Assembly: GCF_025370935.1 (NCBI RefSeq)
Contig: NC_133501.1
Coordinates: 9,176,157 to 9,240,156, forward strand
From: Choristoneura fumiferana
Lineage: Eukaryota > Arthropoda > Insecta > Lepidoptera > Tortricidae
Length of the DNA stretch: 64,000 nt
Direction of reading: 5' to 3'
Part shown: one piece after another, positions 46,337 to 56,035 of the stretch
Numbering within the stretch: the stretch's first letter is position 1
Layout: the number at the start of each line of letters is the position of its first letter
Notes under the pieces: model-generated
Seen by the model: the letters and a program-made list of their open reading frames with translations, nothing else
Told to the model about the DNA's origin: nothing
The model's database searches: none
Position numbers and translations under genes: made by a program

Positions 46337-49300
46337 CTGAAAAAGAAATAAATATAATAGGTAATAACTAAGTAAACTAGCACAAACCGTAAACAAACCA
46401 CCATGAGGTCAGTTCTCTTTATAGTTCGTTGTCATGGGTCATGACATTTTTATTAGTAATAAAATTACATGATATTTACATCGATAGTAACAATAGAGCT
46501 ATATTTAAAAAAAAAACCATACTAATATTATAAATGCGAAAGTGTGTGTTTATATGTTTGTCCGTCTTTCACATCCAAACGGAGCGACGGATCGACGTGA
46601 TTTTTGGCATAGAGATATTTTATGGGCCAGAGTAACATAGGCTACTTTTTATCCCGGAAAAATGCACAGTATACAGGACAGACACGTACAGGACTTTATT
46701 GCCTGAATATTAAGGTTTTAAAAACTCAAAAAAAAAATTTTTGGCTGTATCTGTACCTTATAAGGAGGTGAGATGGTGACTTCATTGTACACGCGGATGT
46801 TCTGGCCAGCCCATGACACGTCTTCGATCACTCGGGCGATCGCCAGGAACAGCCTCTGGCCCTCCGGGTCCAGGCAAGCGGATAATGCTGAGACCTGGAA
46901 ATTTAAAATATCAGTTCATGAACAGGTAAAAATACAAAACTTTCGTATGCGGAATGTAAAAAAACCTGCCTTCTGTTTCAAATAATTTTAATAAAATGGA
47001 TTAAGATAAGCCGTGGTGGCCTATGGCCTCTCAAGCAGAGGATCGTGGGTTCAAACCCCGGCTCACACCTGTGAGTTTTTCGAAATTCATGTGCGGAATT
47101 ACATTTGAAAGTTACCACGAGCTTTGCAGTGAAGGAAAACATCGTGAGGAACCTGCACAACCTGCAAAGCAATTCAATGGTGCATGTGAAGTTCCCAATC
47201 CGCACTGGGCCCGTGTGGGATCTATGGCCCAAGCCCTCTTGTTGAGAGGTGATAGGAGGCCTGTGCCCAGCAGTGGCGTATATAGGCTGGGATGGATTAA
47301 GATAAATATACAAAAAGTTAGCCCAAAACTTGGTTAAAGTAAGCAATTTCTTGAATAAAGCATTACATTGCAGAGGTCCACGAAATACAGTCAAAACTGT
47401 TTAAAGCAACACACTTGGTTCCCACTTCTCGGATGTCGAGCCCTGGTTTTAATCGGATGTTCCAGTGGCAGAACATTTCATATTAGGGATGGGCGAAATT
47501 CGTTTTACATTCGGTTTAACCGTATTTAGGCAGCTTCAGCCGAACTTCGGCATTCGGCCGAAATTCGGTTTAAATGCCGAACATTCGGCACTAGAAAGAA
47601 ATATTATAAATTCAACTTCAACTTTTTGCTTAATGGCAACCGGTCGCTTTAGGTTAGCAACCATTACTGCCAATGACACCTGACAGCAGCAAAGTATACA
47701 TGTGTCTGACCGGTTATTAAAGGTTTTTCTAAACGGGGGTTGTATTTTAGTAGTGAGTTTGTTGCGTACCTGGAATAGACATACACATACACGAAACATA
47801 GAGACAGCACAAAACATAGAGACAGTACAAAATACTTAGACATTACAAAACAGATCAAAGGAATATTATCAGTGGGTAGATGCCTGGCATTTGCTTAAGT
47901 CAGAGTAGAGATGGCCCATTACTATTGTTTATATTTTAAAATTATCCTGTGACTTTTAGTGTTTCAATATTATCTCATTCTGTGGACTTAGTGATAGTTA
48001 ACTTTTAACCAACATTTTTATGTGGTGATACTTTGTTATTTAAGTGTAATTAACTGTTTAACTTAAGTGCTCATAGAACTACCCTCCAAAAAGTGAAAAA
48101 AAAAGAAGTTTCTATATAACAAGCAAATAGAGATGGAGTCGAGTGATGACGACGAAAATCCAAATATGTCATCCAATGCGATAACTCCGGAGGAGATTAA
48201 CCGTGTTATTTATGGATCGGAGCTGGAGTGGGATGATGACGATATCCAAACAAATTTGCAGAGAGGAAAGAGAGGACGAGACAGTTATAGTGAAGGTCAG
48301 GACCAGGATTCGTTTATTTTGGTAACAAGCGGAAAGAAGAGGAAAATTCGGAAGGAATCTCCACCTAAGGAATTGAGTGAAGTAGACCAGGCAGAACAAA
48401 ATCAAGCCAGTTACGTAGAAGTGTCCTTAAGCAGCAAGGAAAAACTACCTAAGCAGATTGGAATGGCAAAATTCCTTAAAACTGAGAATATACAAGGAGT
48501 GTTAAAAGTGACATATAAGAGTCCTTTCAAATTACTTATACGGTTCAAAGATAGCGAATCTGCAAAAATGCTTACCAGTTGTTCTAACGTAACATTAAAA
48601 GGCTGGACCTGCCGTAACACTAATGAGATGTCTTATATATATGGCGTGGTAAAAGATGTAGATTTGGAGATTGAAGACGACACTCTGAAGGGGGAATTTC
48701 ATAGCGAGATTAACATTATAGCTGCAAAAAGATTAAACAGGAGAGATAAAGATGGCAAATGGGTAAAGAGCGAGAAAGTACGATTGTGTTTCCAAGGCTC
48801 CAACTTGCCTCCATATGTTTATTCATATGGACTGAGGATGGAAGTTGAGCCTTATGTTTTCCCTGTCACGCAATGCAGTAAGTGTTGGAAGTTTGGACAC
48901 ATCAAAAACTTTTGCCCTTCAAAGTACTTTGTATGCCCCAAGTGTGGAGGAGAGCATGAAAATTGTGAAGCCTTAACATTTAAATGTGTCAATTGTAAAG
49001 GCGAGCATATGTCTATCCTAAAGAGCTCTTGTCCAGCTTATCAAAGGGAGAAAAACATAAGAGATGTCATGGCCCAACAAAATTGTACATATAAGGTGGC
49101 TCTTTTAAGAATTAAGAATAAGGTGCCTCCACCGGAGAATAACAAAGAGCCAGAGGTAACTCCTCAGAATGAAAGTCCATCAGACAACGTCAATACTCCT
49201 ACAGGTGATCGCACCTATAAGGAGGTTCTCCAAGGGAATCAACAGAACAACAAAAGTAATAAGAAGGTTCATGTGAAACAACCTACTAACAATCAGGCAG

Positions 49301-52300
49301 AGCAAAAACGCAGGAGAAAGGTAGTAGCTACTGAGGACTCGGTCATTTCTGATATGGAAACAGAAGAACCCGAAAGTCAGAATTCACAGAAGAATACAAA
49401 CAAAAAAAACCGAGACCGAGACAATGACAATGAGCAAAACAAAGACACTAAGCAAGACAGCTGGACTAAAAGATTTTGGAAAAGAATTCAAGAAATTATA
49501 TTTTCGGAACACGATTGGACAGGAAAAATAAAACTGGCTATTGAATATATTTTAGAAGAGGTAAAAGTTTTTATTAAGGAGTACATAAGCATAGACAGTT
49601 TAATGAAACTTTTTAACTTCCAAAATAATGGACAGGCAGCATGATGATTCCTTTATAAATATTATACAATGGAATGCTCGTAGCATAAAGCCAAAGCTCA
49701 AGGATTTTGAAAACATTTTAATTCAAGACAAAGTTCACATAGGTGTCATTAGTGAAACATGGTTATCTGAAGAGGACTGCATTAACATGAGCAATTATAA
49801 TGTGTTTCGATTGGATAGACAAGATGCTTATGGTGGTGTTTGTTTTTTTACCCATAAATCAATTAAGGTGCTTCCTTATTCTTATGTCACACCTAACCCG
49901 GATTTAGAAGTGCTCATACTGAGTGTCGAAAATGTCAGTGGGCTCAAAAATATTATATCAGTATACTGTTCTAACCCTCGGAGTATAAGGCAGAGTGATT
50001 GGGATAACATATTCTCCATTTTCGATAAAGGAACCCTTATTTTGGGAGACTTGAACACGCACCATCTGTTATGGTCCTACAAAACTGATGCTAAAGGAGA
50101 GAAGTTGCATAAAGCCATGTTTGAACATGATTTCGTATGCCTAAATAATGGAGCTCATACTAGAATTAGACTGGTTAATGGTGACGTGCAAAAATCAGCT
50201 CCCGATGTTTCTTTTGCCACTACTGACATTGCTTTAAAGTGTACATGGTCTGTTTCTAATGAATGTTTGGGAAGCGACCACATCATGATTAAATTGAGAT
50301 TTGGATACGAAAGATGTAAAGTACCAAATAAGAAAAGAAATTTTAAAATGGCCAACTGGGGACAATATAAGGATAAATCGAAATTAATTTTTGACAACCA
50401 ACAATTAATTTTAAATGTACAAAAAAGCTATGATACGTTCGTTTCTGGCATTACGGCATCCGCCGAAGAAACAATTCCATGGATTAAAGTGTGTCAAGAT
50501 CCGACATTAAAATTTGCTCCAAAACCATATTGGACTCCAGAAATTTCTAAGGCAGTAGCACAAAGGCGCCTAGCTCTTAAAAAGTTCCGAAAAAATCCAA
50601 CTCCTGATAATTACACGGCATTGAAAATTAAGATATCACAAGCCCAAAACCTGATTAAAAAAGAAAGATCGAAGGGATGGAGAGAATTCTGTTCTAGCGT
50701 GAATAATGAGACTTCACCTTCAGAAATGTGGAGGAAGATGAGGTGGATGAAGGGGAAGAAAGCGGGAAGTAATACTGTTGACCTTGCCAAAGCTACACAG
50801 TTACTCCGGTCGTTATCACCAGACTCAGTACAGGAACCTCAACCAGTATTGGATAATAGCATAAATCATCTTTTGGATAAACAGATTACTATGTCCGAAC
50901 TCAATAAGTCAATTAAGCGGAAGGATACAGCGCCAGGTGCTGATAATATATCATACTCAATGATATTTAATTTGTCGGAATCTGGTAAGGCAATGCTTTT
51001 GTATATTTTTAATTTGATTCTGATGACTGGGGAGGTTCCTGTACAATGGAAAATAATAAGAATGGTACCTATACCAAAACTTAGTCAACCAGATTCATTG
51101 AGACCTATTTCTTTGATTTCTTGCCCATGCAAAATATTCCATCATATCATTATGAAAAGGCTGGAATGGTTTGTGGAAAGTAACAGTCTTTTTTCATCAT
51201 CAACTATAGGGTTTAGGAGATCCAGGTCTTGTCTGGACAATTTAGTACGATTGGTCTTAGCTGTGCAAGTAGGATTTTCTAGAAAAACACCTGTGATAGC
51301 GTGCTTTCTGGACATTGAAAATGCCTATAACAATGTAAATCTAAATTTTCTGGTGAGGAAGTTAGAAGCTATTGGAGCAGGCAAAAAGATTTGCACTTAC
51401 ATATGGAATTTCTTATCAGACCGAACGCTTCAGCTCCTTACTAGGAATGGTGATGTTACAGAAAGACATGCAAGCATAGGTTTGGCTCAAGGAGATCCAT
51501 TGTCGCCTCTTCTTTTCAACATTGTGACCATGGATGTCTGTAATAGCTTAAATTCTGTCTCAATATCACAATACGCCGATGATTTTGTTTTATATAAGGT
51601 AGTAGATGGAAGCTTAAGTTCCGCGATAGACGACATTAATTGCAATTTGGAAATAGTGACACAGTTACTAAAAGAGATGGGACTCTCACTGTCAGAAAGG
51701 AAATCAAATGTTTGTGTTTTCAGCAGAGCCAGGAAAAATTTTGATAACATAGAGATAGGATTTAACCACAATATTTTAAATGTAGTTAAAAAGGTGAAAT
51801 ATCTTGGGATGTGGTTGGATTCTGCCCTTCGATGGGGGTTGCATATTAACGAGACCTGTGCTAAAGCCTTTAAATACCTTAACATCTTAAAAGTTCTTGC
51901 CGGTGGCGCGTGGGGGGTCCATCCATCCCACCTAAGACGATTGTACATATCCTTAATTAGAAGTAGGACTGATTATGGCTGCATCTTATTTGGTTCAAGC
52001 GCTAGCACTCATTTGCGAAGGTTAGACGTCCTGCAGAACTTAGCCATGAGAGTTTGTGGAGGTTTCATTCGCAGCACTCCAATCCATGTGATGCAGAATG
52101 AACTGTGTTTGCCGCCATTGTCTGTCCGTAGACAGTGGCTCGCATCAAGGTATTGGCTACGGGTTGGTTCTGCATCACATGACTTAGTCCTGGAGCTTTT
52201 GCAGGAGTTGTCTGATCAGTGTGAGATGAGTTACTGGCGCAACAAAACCAAGCCTATGCTAGTCACTGTGCATAATTTGCTTAAGGACTGGGATATTCAC

Positions 52301-54862
52301 AAAAGCGACATATTAGATATGTATTTAGTAGGCACGTGGGTCTCATACATTGACGTGGAATCTTGTATAAAGTGTAGCATTGCCTCTGTCACCAGGCCAA
52401 AGAGACACATACCAACAGACTACCTAAAGCGAACTGTGCTCGAAATGATATCAATAGATTACATGGATTTCTATAAATTGTTTACAGACGGATCTAAAAC
52501 TACAAATGGCGTTGGAGCCGCTTTTTTGGATGTGCAATTGGATATTTGTAAACAGTTTAAATTACATCCAGATATTTGCATTATGAGAGCGGAGCTAGTA
52601 GCGATGTATGAAGCATTAATCTATGTTAAATCCATTGGAAAAAACCAAGTCGTGATACTATCAGATTCTAAAAGTGCGCTTCAACATCTGGCTCGGTGTA
52701 CCTCGGGGTCCCGAGGAATGCCGATAGCCTACGACATATTAAGACTTATGCACGGATTGCGCTCTGATGGTGTTGCATTGGTTATCCAATGGATACCGTC
52801 TCATGTTGGAGTAGCAGGTAATGAGCAAGTAGATAGAGTGGCTAAAACGGCAGTGACAGACGGCATGGAACTCCTATGTAAACCATATGGTACGGAATTG
52901 ATGACACTTGCGAGGAATAAATGCTTAGATATGTGGCAAGAGTCATTCAATTTAATATCAAGAACAAAAGGTATCTGGTACAACACAATACAGAACAAAA
53001 TTTTCAGGGTGCCCTGGTTCGATTGTGCCAGCCTCCCCAGGGATTTACTTGTGTGGGCGTTTCGAGTGCGGTCAGGACATGTTCCATTGAATAAATTTTT
53101 AAATATGATGAAAGTAGTTCAATCCCCCATGTGCACGGATTGTAATAAGATTGAGGACTTAATACATTTTTTGGTGGAGTGTGTATTGACGAAGGATATC
53201 CGCGAGAGGTGGCTGAGTGATTTGGACCTGTTCAATGGTGCAGTGAATGTTATTTTGAGTTGTCCGGTATCGGAAGATGCAGTACGAATTTATCGGTTCA
53301 TCAAGCACTCCTTTGCAGCCAGATAATCTGGATATCGCAATAGGAGTGTTTGATGAATGTGGACATCGAGTCTTTCAATGAGGCTGGCATAGTCACACTG
53401 GTGCACTTAAGCCTCAAAAAAAAAAATAGAAAAAAAAAAAAAAAAAAAGGAATATTATACTAGGATTATTATACTTTTACTATTTCGACTGAAATTAAAA
53501 GAAAGCATATCTGTCATATCAGTAAAATATGCAACAAAAATGAAATAAACTTAGTAGTTACCTATTCATTAAATAAAAACCTTGATTTCAATTCATAACT
53601 TATTATTATTATTATTATTATATAAATTATCAGGCAGGCAGTTGCAAGCAACTGATAGGTGCCTGTATCTAGCTGTTCCTTGGTCAAGTATTCTTTGTAT
53701 TGTTAATGTGTTGGTCTAGCCGGTTCTTAAATTGGTTCACATTCAGTGCTGAGACTACATGTTCTGGTAGTTTGTTCCATGTCTTGACCACTCTGTTACA
53801 CAAGAAATGTTTGCGAGGATTGTTGTGCGATCATTCAGTAGATAGCTTAAATTGGTGGCCGCGCAGACATGTGTTGTTACTAAGATTAAACAAGTCATGG
53901 AACTCCTGCAGGTCATAATACCCCGTAAGAATAAAAAAAAAAGAATTTTTAGTTCACAACTTTACCAAACTAAACATTGAGAAACATTAGTTATTGAAAA
54001 ATGTGTGTCAACAATCAAATTTAACAATCTCTTCTTATCTATTTACTGGTATTTAAGATTTACTAGAGGCAGGTTATTGAACCTAAGTTTGGCAAAAATA
54101 TACTCAGCGGCACAAAATTTGGCCCACCCTTCATACAAAATTACCAATTCTGCATACATTTGAGGGCCAGATTTTTGCCGCTCAGTATATATTACTTTTA
54201 CCAAATGTTTGGCCGAAGTTCATATTCGGTTCAAACCACATTCGGCCCATCACTATTTTAAATGAAGCTTTTCCCACTTGCCGACATGATTTTCTATACA
54301 AGTCTAAACAACATCCAACTCAAAACAAATATGACACCTGACAAGGGTCTAAGTATACACACACATCACACAAACCAAACCATCACTACCACCACACAGC
54401 TTTTGTAAAAAGAAATACTTGATATTGTGACACCATAGCAACAATAACTTGCATCATTTTGTCCCAAACAGTATTTCAGTAGAGAAAACTATAGTTGAAG
54501 TTGATGAGAAAAAGGAGATAGTCCATAAGGTTATAAAGTATTTACAAGCCAGTACTTACTAGTCGCCTTTTATTTTCAATTGAATTCCGTACTCTTGTGT
54601 TCAATCTATGCAAATTCAAACTCTGGGGTGCTTCTGGAACTGCTGTAACTTCTTTCTTTATTTGAACGTCGCTGACAAGCGATAAGTTAACAATATTCAC
54701 ATCGTGACGCTTAGGATTCCCGCTGGATGATGGACATTTTAAAATCAGCATCTTAGTCTGAGGATCGAAAGCTAGAACTTCGCCTTCTATCTCCTGGTTA
54801 TAACACGTTCGAGTTGCCACTATACTACCAATGGTAAAGCAGTCAGACACTACTGTCGACAT
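46217..54862 (-). CDS. Lsm12: Lsm12 (three exons, complete)
   Basis: Exons in transcription order: 54862-54560, 46894-46757, 46336-46217, all GT-AG, joining in phase 0 to a 186-residue protein (human LSM12 is about 195). Residues 1 to about 70 form the Lsm domain: FTIGSIVATRTCYNQEIEGE, VLAFDPQTKMLILKCPSSSG, DVNIVNLSLVSDVQI. Residues from about 100 form the anticodon-binding-like AD domain: LDPEGQRLFLAIARVIEDVS, IRVYNEVTISPPYKVENV. The family binds RNA and Ataxin-2 and acts in mRNA translation (in Drosophila, in the circadian TYF complex). A poly(A) signal (TTTATT on the plus strand) is at 46202-46207. Intron 1 (7.7 kb) holds a full-length LINE in antisense. Confidence 0.95.
46515..46685 (+). 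repeat. Dispersed repeat, reverse of 22645-22790
   Basis: ACTAATATTATAAATGCGAAAG, CGGAGCGACGGATCGACGTG, CTTTTTATCCCGG. Inside Lsm12 intron 2. Confidence 0.6.
46757..46894 (-). CDS. Lsm12: Lsm12 exon 2 (AD domain)
   Basis: Acceptor TTCCAG, donor GTACAG, 46 codons: VSALSACLDPEGQRLFLAIA to VTISPPYK. Confidence 0.95.
47010..47291 (+). mobile_element. SINE family 1 with 14-bp target duplication
   Basis: GCCGTGGTGGCCTATGGCC head, CCGCACTGGGCCCGTG, and GGCTGGG tail. ATGGATTAAGATAA flanks it at 46996-47009 and 47292-47305. Antisense in Lsm12 intron 1. Confidence 0.88.
48133..49644 (+). CDS. LINE ORF1 protein (gag-like, CCHC knuckles)
   Basis: 503 residues. An acidic N-terminus (MESSDDDENPNMSSNAITPE) is followed by an RNA-binding fold-like middle. 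From residue 248 come three zinc knuckles: CSKCWKFGHIKNFC (CX2CX4HX4C), CPKCGGEHENC, and CVNCKGEHMSILKSSC. The C-terminal half is Asn/Gln/Lys-rich, ending in a hydrophobic helix-like tail. The architecture is that of ORF1 in I and Jockey LINEs, which coats the element RNA. No stops or shifts. Confidence 0.93.
   Translation: MESSDDDENPNMSSNAITPEEINRVIYGSELEWDDDDIQTNLQRGKRGRDSYSEGQDQDSFILVTSGKKRKIRKESPPKELSEVDQAEQNQASYVEVSLSSKEKLPKQIGMAKFLKTENIQGVLKVTYKSPFKLLIRFKDSESAKMLTSCSNVTLKGWTCRNTNEMSYIYGVVKDVDLEIEDDTLKGEFHSEINIIAAKRLNRRDKDGKWVKSEKVRLCFQGSNLPPYVYSYGLRMEVEPYVFPVTQCSKCWKFGHIKNFCPSKYFVCPKCGGEHENCEALTFKCVNCKGEHMSILKSSCPAYQREKNIRDVMAQQNCTYKVALLRIKNKVPPPENNKEPEVTPQNESPSDNVNTPTGDRTYKEVLQGNQQNNKSNKKVHVKQPTNNQAEQKRRRKVVATEDSVISDMETEEPESQNSQKNTNKKNRDRDNDNEQNKDTKQDSWTKRFWKRIQEIIFSEHDWTGKIKLAIEYILEEVKVFIKEYISIDSLMKLFNFQNNGQAA
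49628..53326 (+). CDS. LINE ORF2 polyprotein (endonuclease, reverse transcriptase, RNase H)
   Basis: 1232 residues. Residues 1 to about 230 are an APE-type endonuclease (IIQWNARSI, ISETWL, GDLNTHH, SDHIMIKL). Residues about 430-720 are the reverse transcriptase (LRPISLISCPCKIF, ACFLDIENAYNNV, GLAQGDPLSPLLFN, YADD at 649-652, KVKYLGMWLD). Residues about 950-1075 are RNase H with the catalytic set D954, E989, D1013, D1069 (FTDGSK, RAELVA, LSDSKSAL, PSHVGVAGNEQVD). A CX2CX7HX4C motif (CTDCNKIEDLIHFLVEC) follows. The RNase H domain places it in the I group. It starts 17 bases before ORF1's stop, in the +1 frame. All key residues are present. Confidence 0.95.
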   Translation: MDRQHDDSFINIIQWNARSIKPKLKDFENILIQDKVHIGVISETWLSEEDCINMSNYNVFRLDRQDAYGGVCFFTHKSIKVLPYSYVTPNPDLEVLILSVENVSGLKNIISVYCSNPRSIRQSDWDNIFSIFDKGTLILGDLNTHHLLWSYKTDAKGEKLHKAMFEHDFVCLNNGAHTRIRLVNGDVQKSAPDVSFATTDIALKCTWSVSNECLGSDHIMIKLRFGYERCKVPNKKRNFKMANWGQYKDKSKLIFDNQQLILNVQKSYDTFVSGITASAEETIPWIKVCQDPTLKFAPKPYWTPEISKAVAQRRLALKKFRKNPTPDNYTALKIKISQAQNLIKKERSKGWREFCSSVNNETSPSEMWRKMRWMKGKKAGSNTVDLAKATQLLRSLSPDSVQEPQPVLDNSINHLLDKQITMSELNKSIKRKDTAPGADNISYSMIFNLSESGKAMLLYIFNLILMTGEVPVQWKIIRMVPIPKLSQPDSLRPISLISCPCKIFHHIIMKRLEWFVESNSLFSSSTIGFRRSRSCLDNLVRLVLAVQVGFSRKTPVIACFLDIENAYNNVNLNFLVRKLEAIGAGKKICTYIWNFLSDRTLQLLTRNGDVTERHASIGLAQGDPLSPLLFNIVTMDVCNSLNSVSISQYADDFVLYKVVDGSLSSAIDDINCNLEIVTQLLKEMGLSLSERKSNVCVFSRARKNFDNIEIGFNHNILNVVKKVKYLGMWLDSALRWGLHINETCAKAFKYLNILKVLAGGAWGVHPSHLRRLYISLIRSRTDYGCILFGSSASTHLRRLDVLQNLAMRVCGGFIRSTPIHVMQNELCLPPLSVRRQWLASRYWLRVGSASHDLVLELLQELSDQCEMSYWRNKTKPMLVTVHNLLKDWDIHKSDILDMYLVGTWVSYIDVESCIKCSIASVTRPKRHIPTDYLKRTVLEMISIDYMDFYKLFTDGSKTTNGVGAAFLDVQLDICKQFKLHPDICIMRAELVAMYEALIYVKSIGKNQVVILSDSKSALQHLARCTSGSRGMPIAYDILRLMHGLRSDGVALVIQWIPSHVGVAGNEQVDRVAKTAVTDGMELLCKPYGTELMTLARNKCLDMWQESFNLISRTKGIWYNTIQNKIFRVPWFDCASLPRDLLVWAFRVRSGHVPLNKFLNMMKVVQSPMCTDCNKIEDLIHFLVECVLTKDIRERWLSDLDLFNGAVNVILSCPVSEDAVRIYRFIKHSFAAR
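53416..53448 (+). repeat. A-rich tail of the LINE
   Basis: AAAAAAAAAAA, TAG, then 18 A; runs into the right target duplication. Confidence 0.9.
53590..53930 (-). repeat. LINE 3' fragment (RT C-terminal tail)
   Basis: On the minus strand it reads LQEFHDLFNLSNNTCLRGHQ, then HFLCNRVVKTWNKLPEHVVS and NQFKNRLDQH, with one stop. This is the conserved end of many RT-LINE proteins. An (ATT)n tail lies at 53603. A sense-oriented relic in Lsm12 intron 1. Confidence 0.75.
54560..54862 (-). CDS. Lsm12: Lsm12 exon 1 (Lsm domain)
   Basis: MSTVVSDCFTIGSIVATRTC to RNSIENKRRL, 101 codons. Donor GTAAGT at 54559-54554. Confidence 0.96.
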
Positions 54863-55947
54863 CCTGGAACGTTGTATTTACGTTTAAAATGTTATAAACC
54901 CGAGGCATGCAGCTCTGCGGCCTTTATTTCGATAATTATGTAAGTTCAACGTGTTCAAATGTTTTGCTAGGACGATGGGACGTCCGCCATTGCCTTTTTG
55001 AAGTTTCTCTGCGTTTTGATGTCACATGAAGAGAAAGTACAATTTGCGTTTTGTTACCACTTACCAGATGGAAAGAGCGAGGTCTGAAAATCATTTGGGG
55101 GGCCAATCTATAAATAAGTAAAAGAAATGTAAGAGATTTTATTTTTATTAAAAAACATTTTTTTATTTACCATAAATAAATATCAATGAAAGTTTGATTA
55201 AAACCGCTGTATTAATGGAAGTGTTTAAAGAAAGGTCGAACAGAGCGCCTTTTTTAACATTTTCGGATGGTCCGTTTTAAATTACTTGGAATTTATATCG
55301 CAATTTTAAAAGTAATTAACCGAGTAAAATAATTGCTTCTTGTAAACAACATTTAAAAAAAACTACAAAAACATTTATTATTTAAAACGTGGTCATGATT
55401 TTGTAAGTAATTAATTAATTAATCACAAACAGGCAAATACATAGTTTTACAGTACAGACATTCAAGTATTTGAGCGTGATTAGGACCGTAACAGTAGAAA
55501 AGGCGGGAAATTTTCATTTTTTTTCTTGTTTTGGCGGGAACGGCAAGTCTAACGACGCCAACTCTTCCTTCTTTCCTTTACTTTGGTTGGTTCGTTCGTT
55601 GGTCTCTACGGAACATCTTCGATGTGGCAGTCGCAGTAATATAATAAATAAGGTAAATTGGACGCCTATTTAGCTAAATTGAGTGCTGTAACTTTATGTT
55701 ATGATTCGTAAATTACGTTTTAGAGTATCTTAAGAAATAGACAGTCGTTAATAAGTTAAATTCTTGGTCATCCTAAGATGCCCGTACCAGTTCTTGTGAA
55801 TACCTACTATTTATTTTTATTATAAAATTGTGCATTTTGTATCGGTCAACACATACAATAAGTACCCGTTCGTTACAAAAAAAAGTCAGGTTAGTTTTTC
55901 TTCAACATTGTATTTATATTTCGTGATTTTCTAGAAAGTTCCTGTTG
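54863..55947. promoter_or_regulatory. Shared intergenic region between divergent Lsm12 and the PRDM9-like gene
   Basis: 1085 bases separate the two start codons. The stretch around 55540-55650 is GC-richer (GGCGGGAACGGCAAGTC) and ends ATAAATAAG before GTAAAT, a possible 5' UTR exon and donor at about 55651. An acceptor-like TTTTCTAG ends at 55934, just before the PRDM9-like ATG. No TATA box is obvious. Bidirectional promoter is an inference from layout. Confidence 0.5.
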
Positions 55948-56035
55948 ATGGCTACAATGAGTCAATTGAACTTACGGAAGCGGCCGCGAGTTTGCTATTA
56001 CGAGCCTGAGGAGCCGCCCTTCGACGAATACGTTT
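55948..56035 (+). CDS. PRDM9-like exon 1
   Basis: MATMSQLNLRKRPRVCYYEP and EEPPFDEYV. ATG at 55948 is chosen as the first in frame after an acceptor-like CTAG; the ATG three codons later is an alternative. Donor GTAAGC. Confidence 0.85.

Larger units (their letters stand above)
47870..53448 (+). mobile_element. Full-length I-clade LINE, apparently intact
   Basis: Flanked by the perfect 13-bp duplication AAAGGAATATTAT (47857-47869 and 53446-53458, overlapping the A-tail). It starts CAGTGGGTAGATGCC, has a 5' UTR of about 260 bp, ORF1 (48133-49644), ORF2 (49628-53326), a 3' UTR of about 85 bp and an A-rich tail from about 53416. Both frames are open throughout. It copies itself by target-primed reverse transcription (known for the class). 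Antisense inside Lsm12 intron 1. Confidence 0.95.
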
